Made by a program: the position numbers and the translations under genes. From Streptomyces sp. Je 1-79 (lineage in GTDB: Bacteria > Actinomycetota > Actinomycetes > Streptomycetales > Streptomycetaceae): a stretch of DNA of 64,000 nucleotides. This document shows, in pieces, positions 15,503 to 22,764 of the stretch; position 1 is the stretch's first letter; every line of letters starts with the position of its first letter. The stretch is from assembly GCF_025195125.1 (NCBI RefSeq), contig NZ_JAMGSL010000008.1, forward strand, positions 242,864 through 306,863, given 5' to 3'. The notes beneath the pieces were generated by a model, which did not search any database, was not told where the DNA came from, and saw nothing but the letters and a program-made list of their open reading frames with translations.

Positions 15503-16333
15503 ATGCCCGTGCTGTACGAGCGTCGCGGCCCGGTCGCGTACGTGACGATGAACCGCCCCCGCTACCGCAACGCCCAGAACTCCGCGATGACCTACGCCCT
15601 GGACGAGGCCTTCTACCGGGCGGCGGACGACTCCGAGGTCAAGGTGATCGTGCTCGCCGGAGCGGGCGGGCACTTCTCCGCGGGCCACGACATCGGCACT
15701 CCGGAACGCGACGCCCATCTCCCCTTCGCCCGCCGCGCCGGACTCTGGTGGGACCACTCCGACAAGCCGGGGGCCGAGTCCCGCTTCGCCCGCGAGTCCG
15801 AGGTCCATCTGGGCATGTGCCGGCGCTGGCGCGAACTACCGAAGCCGGTCGTCGCCTCCGTCCAGGGCGCCTGTGTGGCGGGCGGGTTGATGCTGGCCTG
15901 GATCTGCGACCTGATCGTGGCGAGCGAGGACGCCTTCTTCGCCGACCCGGTGGTGCGGATGGGGATCCCCGGCGTCGAGTACTTCGCGCACCCCTGGGTC
16001 ATGCCGCCGCGGATCGCCAAGGAGTTCCTCTACACCGGTGACCGGATGACCGCCCGGCGGGCGTACGAGATCGGCATGGTCAACCGCGTCGTGGCGCGCG
16101 AGGAACTCTCCCGCGCGACGGAGGAGCTGGCGCTGCGGATCTCCGAGATGCCCCGGCTCGGCCTCGCCCTGACCAAGCGGGCGGTGAACCAGGCGGAGGA
16201 CCTCCAGGGTCTGCACGCCGGCATGGACTCCGTCTTCGGACTCCACCATCTCGCCCACGCGCACAACGCGGAGACCGCCGCGGACGCGCTCGGCGGGATG
16301 GACGTGGCCGCGATGAAGGAGGCGGGGGTCTGA
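15503..16333 (+). CDS. Enoyl-CoA hydratase/isomerase family protein
   Basis: A 276-aa crotonase. HFSAGHDIGT and SVQGACVAGGLMLAWICDLIVASEDAFFADP form the oxyanion loops, followed by LTKRAVNQAEDLQG at the C-terminus. GGAAGGAG lies directly before the ATG at 15503. It is the first gene of a rightward operon with two acyl-CoA dehydrogenases, coupled by TGATG to the next. It sits where M. tuberculosis has fadD3, so it is not a simple orthologue of a cluster member. A hydration step in C/D-ring or side-chain beta-oxidation is inferred from the KstR2-type operator upstream. Confidence 0.85.
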   Translation: MPVLYERRGPVAYVTMNRPRYRNAQNSAMTYALDEAFYRAADDSEVKVIVLAGAGGHFSAGHDIGTPERDAHLPFARRAGLWWDHSDKPGAESRFARESEVHLGMCRRWRELPKPVVASVQGACVAGGLMLAWICDLIVASEDAFFADPVVRMGIPGVEYFAHPWVMPPRIAKEFLYTGDRMTARRAYEIGMVNRVVAREELSRATEELALRISEMPRLGLALTKRAVNQAEDLQGLHAGMDSVFGLHHLAHAHNAETAADALGGMDVAAMKEAGV

Positions 16334-17478
16334 TGGACCTCTCGTACACGCCCGAGGAGCGGGCCTTCCGCGCGGAGGCCCGGGAGTGGCTGCGGGCCCA
16401 CGTCCCCGCCGAGCCGCTGCCGTCCCTGGAGACCGAGGAGGGCTTCGCCGCGCACCGCGACTGGGAGGCCGAGCTGGCCGCCGGCCGCTGGTCGGTGGTC
16501 TCGTGGCCCGAGCGGTACGGGGGCCGGGGCGCCGACATCTTCCGGTGGCTGCTCTTCGAGGAGGAGTACTACGCGGCGGGGGCGCCCGGCCGGGTCTCGC
16601 AGAACGGCATCAACCTGCTCGCCCCGACGCTCTTCGACCACGCGACCGAGGAGCAGCGGGCCCGGGTGCTGCCGTCGATGGCGACCGGTGAGGTGATCTG
16701 GGCACAGGCCTGGTCGGAGCCCGGGTCCGGCTCCGACCTCGCCTCGCTGACCTCGCGCGCGGTACGGACGTCAGGGGGCTGGCTGCTGTCCGGGCAGAAG
16801 ACCTGGTCCTCGCGGGCGGCCTTCGCGGACCGGGCCTTCGGCATCTTCCGCACCGGCCCGGAGACGGACCCCGCGCGGCCGCACCGGGGGCTGACGTATC
16901 TGATGTTCGACCTGCGGGCGCCCGGGGTGACGGTCCGGCCGATCGGACGGCTCGACGGGAAGCCGGCGTTCGCGGAGCTCTTCCTGGACGAGGTCTTCGT
17001 GCCGGACGAGGACGTGATCGGGGAGCCCGGCCAGGGCTGGCGGATCGCGATGTCCACGACCGGCAACGAGCGCGGTCTGATGCTCCGCTCCCCCGGCCGC
17101 TTCCTGGCCGCCGCCGACCGGCTCGTCCGGCTGTGGCGCGCGGGCGGCGAGGACCGCGGACTGCGGGACCGGGTCGCGGACGCGGTGGTCGGGGCGCGGG
17201 CGTACCAGCTCTTCACGGCGGGCGGCGCCGCGCGGTTCGCGTCGGGGGCGGCGATCGGGGCGGAGTCGAGCCTGAACAAGGTCTTCTGGTCGGAGTACGA
17301 CATCGCGCTGCACGAGACGGCGCTCGATCTGCTGGGCGACGAGGCGGAGTCGGCGGACGGCGAGTGGGGCGAGGGGTACGTCTTCTCGCTCGCGGGCCCG
17401 ATCTACGCGGGCACCAACGAGATCCAGCGCGACATCATCGCCGAGCGGCTGCTCGGCCTGCCGAAGGGGCGGCGCTGA
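16333..17478 (+). CDS. Acyl-CoA dehydrogenase, likely large partner of a heteromer
   Basis: A 381-aa FAD-dependent acyl-CoA dehydrogenase with WPERYGGRG, AWSEPGSGSDLA, GQKTWSS and the terminal GTNEIQRDIIAERLLGLP motif. It is coupled by TGATG to the hydratase before it and by TGATG to the second dehydrogenase after it. Adjacent unequal FadE pairs in actinobacterial steroid clusters usually form alpha2beta2 enzymes (FadE28-29 or FadE31-32 type). A heteromer with the next product is therefore likely. Which acyl chain is oxidised cannot be told; late steps after ring C opening are plausible. Confidence 0.86.
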   Translation: MDLSYTPEERAFRAEAREWLRAHVPAEPLPSLETEEGFAAHRDWEAELAAGRWSVVSWPERYGGRGADIFRWLLFEEEYYAAGAPGRVSQNGINLLAPTLFDHATEEQRARVLPSMATGEVIWAQAWSEPGSGSDLASLTSRAVRTSGGWLLSGQKTWSSRAAFADRAFGIFRTGPETDPARPHRGLTYLMFDLRAPGVTVRPIGRLDGKPAFAELFLDEVFVPDEDVIGEPGQGWRIAMSTTGNERGLMLRSPGRFLAAADRLVRLWRAGGEDRGLRDRVADAVVGARAYQLFTAGGAARFASGAAIGAESSLNKVFWSEYDIALHETALDLLGDEAESADGEWGEGYVFSLAGPIYAGTNEIQRDIIAERLLGLPKGRR

Positions 17479-18476
17479 TGCGATTCCTGGCGACGCGGGA
17501 GCAGCGCGACTTCGCGCGCTCGCTGGACGCGATGCTGACGGCGGCGCGGACGCCGACGGCGATACGGGCGTGGGCGGCGGGCGACCCGTCCCCGGGCCGC
17601 GCCCTGTGGTCCCGGCTCGCGGAGGTGGGCGTCTTCGCCCTCGCCGTCCCGGAGCCGTACGAGGGCATGGGCCCGCTCCCGGTCGAACTGGCCACGGCGT
17701 TCGTGGAGTTGGGCAGGCACGGGATGCCCGGTCCGGTGGTCGAGACGGTGGCGGCGTCGGCGCTCCTCGCGGAGCTGGCGCGCCGGGGCGAGGACGGCCC
17801 GGCGAAGCGGCTGCTCCCGGGCATCGCCATGGGAGGGACGATCGCGACACTGCCCCCCGCCGTGGGCGGTCCCGGGTACGCGCTGGACGCCGACGTCGCC
17901 GACCTGGTCCTCGCCGTCCGGGGCGACGAGCTGTGGCTCGCGCCCGGGCACGAGGGCGTACGGGCCTCCGCCGATCCGGCGCGACGGCTCGCGCTCCCCG
18001 CGCCCGGCGGGGAGCTGCTGGCCGCCGGGCCCGCCGTGACGGCGGCCGTCGCGCAGGCCGGGGGATGGGCGGTGCTCGCCACCGCCGCGCAGTCGCTCGG
18101 CGTCGGCCTCACCCTGCTCGACCGGACCGTGGCGTATGCCAAGGAGCGCCGGCAGTTCGGTACGGAGATCGGCTCCTTCCAGGCGGTCAAGCACCGGCTG
18201 GCCGACACCCTGATCGCCCTGGAGTTCGCCCGGCCCCTCCTCTTCGGAGCGGCGCTCACCTTCGAGAGCGCCGATCTCGCCGCGGCCAAGGTCACCGCGG
18301 GCGAGGCCGCCTGCACCGCCGCCCGCACGGCTCTCCAGATCCACGGCGCCATCGGCTACACCGAGGAGCTGGACCTCTCGCTCTGGCTCCGCAAGGCCCG
18401 CCCGCTCCGGGACGCCTGGGGCACCCCGTCCTGGTGCCGGGCCCGTGTCCTCGACGCGTACGACGGGGGTTCATGA
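17478..18476 (+). CDS. Acyl-CoA dehydrogenase, likely small partner
   Basis: A 332-aa acyl-CoA dehydrogenase, shorter and more diverged than its neighbour. It shows VAYAKERRQFGTEIGSFQAV, the KHRLADT segment and IHGAIGYTEELDLSLWLR, typical of FadE subunits that work in pairs. The N-terminal half has weak substrate-loop conservation (no clear SEPGSGSD), which suggests dependence on a partner subunit. Its stop overlaps by 6 nt the stop of the convergent PPOX-family gene. It is the last gene of the hydratase-FadE-FadE operon under the KstR2-like operator. Confidence 0.85.
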   Translation: MRFLATREQRDFARSLDAMLTAARTPTAIRAWAAGDPSPGRALWSRLAEVGVFALAVPEPYEGMGPLPVELATAFVELGRHGMPGPVVETVAASALLAELARRGEDGPAKRLLPGIAMGGTIATLPPAVGGPGYALDADVADLVLAVRGDELWLAPGHEGVRASADPARRLALPAPGGELLAAGPAVTAAVAQAGGWAVLATAAQSLGVGLTLLDRTVAYAKERRQFGTEIGSFQAVKHRLADTLIALEFARPLLFGAALTFESADLAAAKVTAGEAACTAARTALQIHGAIGYTEELDLSLWLRKARPLRDAWGTPSWCRARVLDAYDGGS

Positions 18477-18986
18477 CTCCTCGCGCGGCGGGCTGTCACC
18501 CGTACCGCGCCGGATCGTCCGCACCCGCCGCCCCGGCGTCCAGGTGCGGACGACCAGGTCGTCCCCCTCGACGAAGGTGCGGACCACGTCCGTCAGCTCC
18601 ACCCGGAAGACGTGGAACGGCAGCGGCATGCCCACCGCCTCCGCGTACCGCTCCAGCGCGGCCGTGTCCGTGACCTCGACGGCCCGGCCCGAGATCCGGA
18701 CGTCGCCGCCGCCCATGTCCGTCCCCGCGCCCGGGTTGGCCAGCAGCGAGAAGCGGCCGTCGCGGCGCAGGTCCAGCGCCTTGCGGGAGTTCGGCATCAT
18801 GCCGAGCCACAGCTCGTCCCAGCGGAAGTCCGCCTCGATGCCGCTGAGTCGCGGCGAGCCGTCCTTCCGCAGGGTGGCGAGCGCGTGGTGGGTGTACTGC
18901 CCGAAGCGCTCGCGCACGGTCGCGGCGAGTACGGGCTCGGCGGCCTCGAAGGCCGCCCAGGTGGTTCCGGTTCCGGTGTCTCCCAT
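18471..18986 (-). CDS. Pyridoxamine 5'-phosphate oxidase-family protein
   Basis: A 171-aa split-barrel flavin- or F420-binding family protein. The typical pattern HHALATLRKDGSPRLSGIE, then ELWLGMMPNSRKALDLRRDGRFSLL, marks the PPOX-like fold of small actinobacterial reductases. The ATG at 18986 has TGGAG upstream; the frame stays open to 19100 but without homology. The gene is monocistronic or pairs with the VOC gene 41 bp upstream. Its 3' end overlaps the fadE gene tail to tail. Substrate and cofactor (FMN or F420) are unknown. Confidence 0.83.
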   Translation of the reverse strand: MGDTGTGTTWAAFEAAEPVLAATVRERFGQYTHHALATLRKDGSPRLSGIEADFRWDELWLGMMPNSRKALDLRRDGRFSLLANPGAGTDMGGGDVRISGRAVEVTDTAALERYAEAVGMPLPFHVFRVELTDVVRTFVEGDDLVVRTWTPGRRVRTIRRGTGDSPPREES

Positions 18987-19027
18987 GACTCCAGGAAACA
19001 CCGGATTCCCGACACCTTCTGTCTGGA

Positions 19028-19402
19028 TTACTCCGCGCGCTCGGCGGACGCCCGCTCGACGCAGAACTCGTTGCCCTCCGGGTCGGCCAGCGTCGCCCAT
19101 CCCGTCCCGTCCGCGTTCCGGTGGTCGCCGACGAGCGTGGCGCCGAGGGCCAGGAGCCGTTCGACCTCCTCGTCCCGGCCGCGGTCCTGCGGCTGGAGGT
19201 CGAGGTGCACCCGGTTCTTGGCCGACTTCGGCTCCGGCACCCTGACGAAGAGCAGGCCGCTGCCGGCCGTCTCGACCAGCGCCTCCTCGTCACCGGGCCG
19301 GTCCTCGTCCGAGACCTTGGAGTCCAAGGCGGCCGCCCAGAAGGTCGCCAGGGTGTACGGGTCGGAACAGTCGATCGTCACATGTCGCACGAGAGATGCC
19401 AT
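19028..19402 (-). CDS. VOC-superfamily (glyoxalase-like) protein
   Basis: A 124-aa single-domain protein of the vicinal oxygen chelate fold. HVTIDCSDPYTLATFWAAAL at the start, DLQPQDR in the middle and the terminal GWATLADPEGNEFCVE repeat the usual glyoxalase/bleomycin-resistance-like pattern. The ATG at 19402 has GAGGGTGG upstream; a GTG at 19420 in the same frame is less likely. It precedes the PPOX-family gene in the same direction. Proteins of this group bind small metabolites or metals; a specific activity cannot be assigned. Confidence 0.87.
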   Translation of the reverse strand: MASLVRHVTIDCSDPYTLATFWAAALDSKVSDEDRPGDEEALVETAGSGLLFVRVPEPKSAKNRVHLDLQPQDRGRDEEVERLLALGATLVGDHRNADGTGWATLADPEGNEFCVERASAERAE

Positions 19403-19453
19403 GGAGCCACCCTCGCCCACCCGGCGTGGGCCCCGCCAGCCATTACTTCCGGC

Positions 19454-20170
19454 CTAGCGGACGATGGCCTGTCCCCGGGCAGCGGCGAGCCAGGCGGGGA
19501 ACTCGGAGACGATCCGGTCGTACAGCTCCGCGTCCGGGACCGTGCGCGGGTCCGCCCCGGCGTGGAAGAAGCCGGCGTTGTCGACGGGCCGCTTGCCGGG
19601 GACCGCCAACTCGTCCAGCTTGCGCAGGAACTCGAACTGACGGCTGCCCGGGTCGCCGAAGCCGATGAACTGCCAGAAGAGCGGCAGCTTCGCCGCCTTG
19701 CACAGATACCGCTCGGCGGCGAGCTTGTTGATCGGTCCGCCGTCCGTCTGGAAGACGACGAGCGCGGGCGCGGTGGCGCCGCTGTCGAGGTAGTGGTCGA
19801 TGACCGCGTCCATCGCCAGGTGGTAGCTGGTCTTGCCCATGTGGCCGAGCCCGGTGACGATCCGGTCGATCCGCCCCTGGTGGTCGGCGAGTTCGATGTC
19901 GGTCTCGGCGTCGACGTCGGTGGAGAAGAACACCACGGGCACCCGGCCGTCGTCGTCCAGGTTGGCCGAGAGCCCCAACACCCGGTCGGCCAGCGCCTGG
20001 ACACTGCCATTCTGGTAGTACGGCTTCATCGAACCCGAGTAGTCGAGCACCAGATAGACGGCGACGCGCTGCCCGTCCATCCCGTGCTTCCGCAGGGAGA
20101 CCCCCGCCGACTTGTAGAGACTCACCAGCGCCGGTGCGGCTTCCTCGACCTTGCGCAGACTCAGGGCCAC
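19454..20170 (-). CDS. vWA-domain protein of the TerF-like group
   Basis: A 238-aa protein consisting of a von Willebrand A domain with a complete MIDAS: LDYSGSM (Asp43, Ser45, Ser47), a Thr in MGKTSYH and the Asp in FQTDGG. The N-terminus VALSLRKVEEAAPALVSLYK and the sentence-like order of motifs match the vWA proteins often linked to TerD/tellurium-resistance genes in Streptomyces. Here no ter gene is adjacent. The GTG at 20170 is chosen because GGAGGGGGAG precedes it. The frame is open far upstream through the antisense of the dehydrogenase gene, which is meaningless. Probably a cytoplasmic metal-dependent scaffold. Confidence 0.87.
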   Translation of the reverse strand: MALSLRKVEEAAPALVSLYKSAGVSLRKHGMDGQRVAVYLVLDYSGSMKPYYQNGSVQALADRVLGLSANLDDDGRVPVVFFSTDVDAETDIELADHQGRIDRIVTGLGHMGKTSYHLAMDAVIDHYLDSGATAPALVVFQTDGGPINKLAAERYLCKAAKLPLFWQFIGFGDPGSRQFEFLRKLDELAVPGKRPVDNAGFFHAGADPRTVPDAELYDRIVSEFPAWLAAARGQAIVR

Positions 20171-20232
20171 GGACGGCTCCCCCTCCCCATGTCCGTACGG
20201 ACTCTCCCGTACGGACTCCCGAGCGTACGTGA

Positions 20233-21294
20233 TCAGCCGGCGTCGACGGCGAGTCCGAGCGCCGTCGCGATACGGCTGCGGTGCGCGGCGGGAGGGCCGA
20301 GGAGGCGGGCGGATCCGTGGGCGCGCTTGAGGTGCTCGTGCGCCGGGTGTTCCCAGGTCACGCCGATTCCGCCGTGGAGCTGGATCATCTCGCCCGCCAC
20401 CGTCTCGTACGTCTCCGAGCAGACCGCGGCGGCCGCGGCGGCCAGGGGTTCGGCGTCCGCGTGCGCGGCGGCCAGGGCGAGGGAACGCGCGGACTCGACG
20501 GCGGTGTACAGATCGGCCAGGCGGTGCTTGACGGCCTGGAAGGAGCCGACCGGCCGGCCGAACTGGACGCGCCCGCCGACGTACCGGCCCGTGTCCTCCA
20601 GGGCGCGCTCGGCGCCCCCGACCTGCTCGGCGGCGAGCACGGTCGCGGCCACGTCGCGTACGCGCGCGAGGACGCCCTCCCCGTCTGCGGCGAGGAGACG
20701 GGCCGGGGCCCGGTCGAGCACCAGCCGGGCGAGGGGGCGCGTGCGGTCGAGGGTGGGGACGGGGGTGAACGTGCCCTCGCGGTGCTTGAGTTCGTACAGG
20801 CCGAGGCGGCCACGGTCGTCGCGGGCGAAGACCAGGCACACGTCCGGCCGTCCGGGCCCGGCGAGGACGAACTCCTTGCGGCCGGAGAGGACGTCCTCGT
20901 CCGCTGCCGGTCGCCGGGGCTCCGCCCTCGTCGTGATCGCTCCCGCGTCCCAGCCGCCGTCCTCGGCCCATGCCAGCGCCCCGGTCCGCGTCCCCTCGGC
21001 GAGGCCGGGCAGGAGCCGGGCGCAGGCGTCCCAGTCGCCCGAGGCGAGGAGAGCCGTGACGGGCAGGACGGCCGATCCGAGGTACGGGACCGAGCTGAGC
21101 GCCCGGCCCAGCTCCTCGGCCACCACGCCGACGTCCGGGAGCCCGCAGCCCAGTCCGCCGTACGCCATCGGCACGGATGGCGCGGCGACACCGATCTGCC
21201 GGGTGAGCGGCTCCCAGGCCGCCCCGCCCTCGTGGCGGGCGAGGACGGACCGTACCGACGCCCGCAGTTCGTCCTGTTCGCGCGTCGGCCTCAC
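20233..21294 (-). CDS. Acyl-CoA dehydrogenase (FadE) downstream of a broken fadD
   Basis: A 353-aa acyl-CoA dehydrogenase with YGGLGCGLPDVGVVAEELGR, QFGRPVGSFQAVKHRLADLY and QLHGGIGVTWEHPAHEHLKR. The start is a GTG at 21294 that overlaps a TGA in the third frame of the fadD remnant, a relic of translational coupling. Because the upstream gene lost its 5' part and its promoter region, expression of this gene is doubtful, although its own reading frame is intact. It is similar in type to the small FadE partner at 17478. Its substrate is unknown. Confidence 0.82.
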   Translation of the reverse strand: MRPTREQDELRASVRSVLARHEGGAAWEPLTRQIGVAAPSVPMAYGGLGCGLPDVGVVAEELGRALSSVPYLGSAVLPVTALLASGDWDACARLLPGLAEGTRTGALAWAEDGGWDAGAITTRAEPRRPAADEDVLSGRKEFVLAGPGRPDVCLVFARDDRGRLGLYELKHREGTFTPVPTLDRTRPLARLVLDRAPARLLAADGEGVLARVRDVAATVLAAEQVGGAERALEDTGRYVGGRVQFGRPVGSFQAVKHRLADLYTAVESARSLALAAAHADAEPLAAAAAAVCSETYETVAGEMIQLHGGIGVTWEHPAHEHLKRAHGSARLLGPPAAHRSRIATALGLAVDAG

Positions 21295-21297
21295 GCG

Positions 21298-21645
21298 ACT
21301 CCCCTCTCGCGGCGCGCCGCAGTTCGTCCTTGAGGAGCTTGCCGCCCGCGTTGCGCGGCAGCCGCGGTACGGCGACGAAGCGGCGCGGGACCTTGAAGTT
21401 GGCGAGCCGCTCGCGGGCCCAGGCGGTCAACTCGCCCCCGTCGAGGGCGCGGTCGGTCACCACGAACGCGACGCCGACCTCGCCGAGGCGGGCGTCCGGC
21501 GTACCGACCACGGCGGCGTCGAGCACGGACTCGTGGCGCAGCAGGACGCGCTCGACCTCGGCCGGGTAGGCGTTGAAGCCGCCGACCACGGACCTGGATC
21601 TCGCCCGGCTCCCCCGGGCCGAGCACCTCGCCGAGCGGCTCGTCG
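21298..21645 (-). pseudogene. Degraded acyl-CoA synthetase (fadD) remnant
   Basis: Only C-terminal pieces of an AMP-forming acyl-CoA ligase remain. From 21645 down, one frame reads EPLGEVLGPGEPGEIQVRG. At about 21590 the match jumps to another frame: VVGGFNAYPAEVERVLLRHE, then AAVVGTPDARLGEVGVAFVV and FKVPRRFVAVPRLPRNAGGK. In intact FadD proteins about 45 residues (the GYL...GWLHTGD region) lie between these parts. They are deleted here and the frame is shifted. The N-terminal two thirds are absent. The wording resembles FadD3, but the subfamily cannot be proven. Confidence 0.82.
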
Positions 21646-21990
21646 AGGACCCGCCGCTGGTCTGCTTCTGCCCCGCGCACACCTCGACGAGCTGGCCGAG
21701 GATCCGCGCGGCGGGGCAGGTTCGCGGTCAACGTGCTCGCCGCCGATCAGGAGGAGCTCTGCCGGCGCTTCGCGGTGACGGGCGGCGACAAGTTCACCGG
21801 CACGCCCTGGCGGCCCGGCACCGGCGGGGCCCCGCTGATCGAGGGGTCGCTCGCGACGGTCGAGTGCACCCTGGAGGCGGTACTGGACGGCGGTGACCAC
21901 GCCATCGCGCTGGCCCGGGTCGACGCGCTGACCGCGCACCGGGACACCGGCCCGCTGCTCTACTTCCGGCGCGCCTCCGGGCGCTTGCCA
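21645..21990 (+). pseudogene. Degraded flavin reductase (HpaC/HsaB-like) remnant
   Basis: On the plus strand EDPPLVCFCPAHTSTSWPRI runs into RAAG. After one extra base near 21717 the match continues in the next frame as RFAVNVLAADQEELCRRFA, GDKFTG and GAPLIEGSLATVECTLEA, ending with PLLYFRR. This is the core of the FMN-dependent flavin reductase family that serves two-component monooxygenases such as HsaAB. The N-terminal about 35 residues are missing and there is a frameshift, so it is non-functional. The 3' end overlaps the PadR gene on the other strand. It abuts the fadD remnant head to head. Confidence 0.8.
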
Positions 21991-22676
21991 TCCCCCGCAC
22001 CCGACTCGGAGGCCGGGTCAGGAGCCGGGTCCGCCGCCCCGGACGCCGGGTCCGGAGCCGGGTCCGCCGTCCCGGACGCCTTGGCCGCGCGGGCCTTCTC
22101 CAGCTCCTCGATGTCGGCGAGCATGGCGTCCGCCAGGTCCCGCTCGGAGGCGTAGTACCGCTCGGCCCACTTGAGGGTGAGCGTGGGGTACGCCCACGCC
22201 TCCTCGGCCTTCGACCCGTCCACGTCGGTCTGCGCGCGCAGGCGCATGGTCTCGGCGAACTCCCGGTGGCGGGCGAGGACGTCCCGCATCTGCTCGGGTT
22301 CGAGGAGATGCCCGAGCCAGAGCCGCAGCATCGGCCCGTGCTTGAGCACGGGCGGGTCGACGGGCGCCGTACGGGCCCAGGTGCGGACGGCGGCCATCCC
22401 CTCGTCCGTGATCCGGTAGACCCGCTTGTCGCGGCTCCCCGTCTCCTGGGCGACCATCCGCGAGGTGGCGAAGCCCGCCTTCTCCAGGCGCTTCAGCTCG
22501 CTGTAGATCTGACTGAACGACGGGCTCCAGTAGAAGAAGCGCAGCGACCAGTCGGACCACTTCTTGAGGTCGTAGCCGGACAGCTCCTCGCCGAAGGAGA
22601 GCAGTCCGAGCACCGCCCAGCTCGTCGCCGGGAGCCCCGGGATCTCCGGAAGCTCTTCCCGCCCCGCCGTCGTCAT
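21960..22676 (-). CDS. PadR-family transcriptional regulator
   Basis: A 238-aa regulator. The winged helix covers about residues 15-90: TSWAVLGLLSFGEELSGYDL, then SPSFSQIYSELKRLEKAGF and KRVYRITDEG. A helical dimerisation part follows (AEEAWAYPTLTLKWAERYYAS). The C-terminus has two copies of a PAPDPAS repeat and ends in a basic tail that overlaps the flavin-reductase scar, so the tail may be a by-product of that deletion. The ATG at 22676 is used. It diverges from the LLM monooxygenase operon; PadR proteins normally repress such a divergent target. Confidence 0.87.
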   Translation of the reverse strand: MTTAGREELPEIPGLPATSWAVLGLLSFGEELSGYDLKKWSDWSLRFFYWSPSFSQIYSELKRLEKAGFATSRMVAQETGSRDKRVYRITDEGMAAVRTWARTAPVDPPVLKHGPMLRLWLGHLLEPEQMRDVLARHREFAETMRLRAQTDVDGSKAEEAWAYPTLTLKWAERYYASERDLADAMLADIEELEKARAAKASGTADPAPDPASGAADPAPDPASESGAGDGKRPEARRK

Positions 22677-22740
22677 GTCCGCCACGGGGCGAAGTCTACG
22701 ACTCCCCTTCCCCACCCCCGTATGCCTGCTAGAAGTATTC

Positions 22741-22753
22741 CTATTCGAAATAG
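22741..22753. promoter_or_regulatory. Inverted repeat in the PadR/LLM divergent promoter
   Basis: CTATT-CGA-AATAG is a perfect 5-bp inverted repeat in an A+T-rich patch, overlapping the likely ribosome-site side of the LLM promoter. It is the best candidate operator for the adjacent PadR protein. PadR sites are usually longer A+T-rich dyads, so this is tentative. Confidence 0.4.
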
Positions 22754-22764
22754 AGGAGTTCACC

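Noticed and set aside
19454..21682. A single 742-codon frame running from the fadD remnant through to the vWA protein
   Set aside because: The middle is the antisense-frame shadow of the acyl-CoA dehydrogenase gene. The vWA part has its own GTG and ribosome site, and the fadD part is a decayed fragment.
21733..22155. Intact 140-aa gene for the flavin reductase
   Set aside because: The frame starts inside the conserved core, lacks the upstream part that sits in another frame, and runs on into the antisense of the PadR gene.
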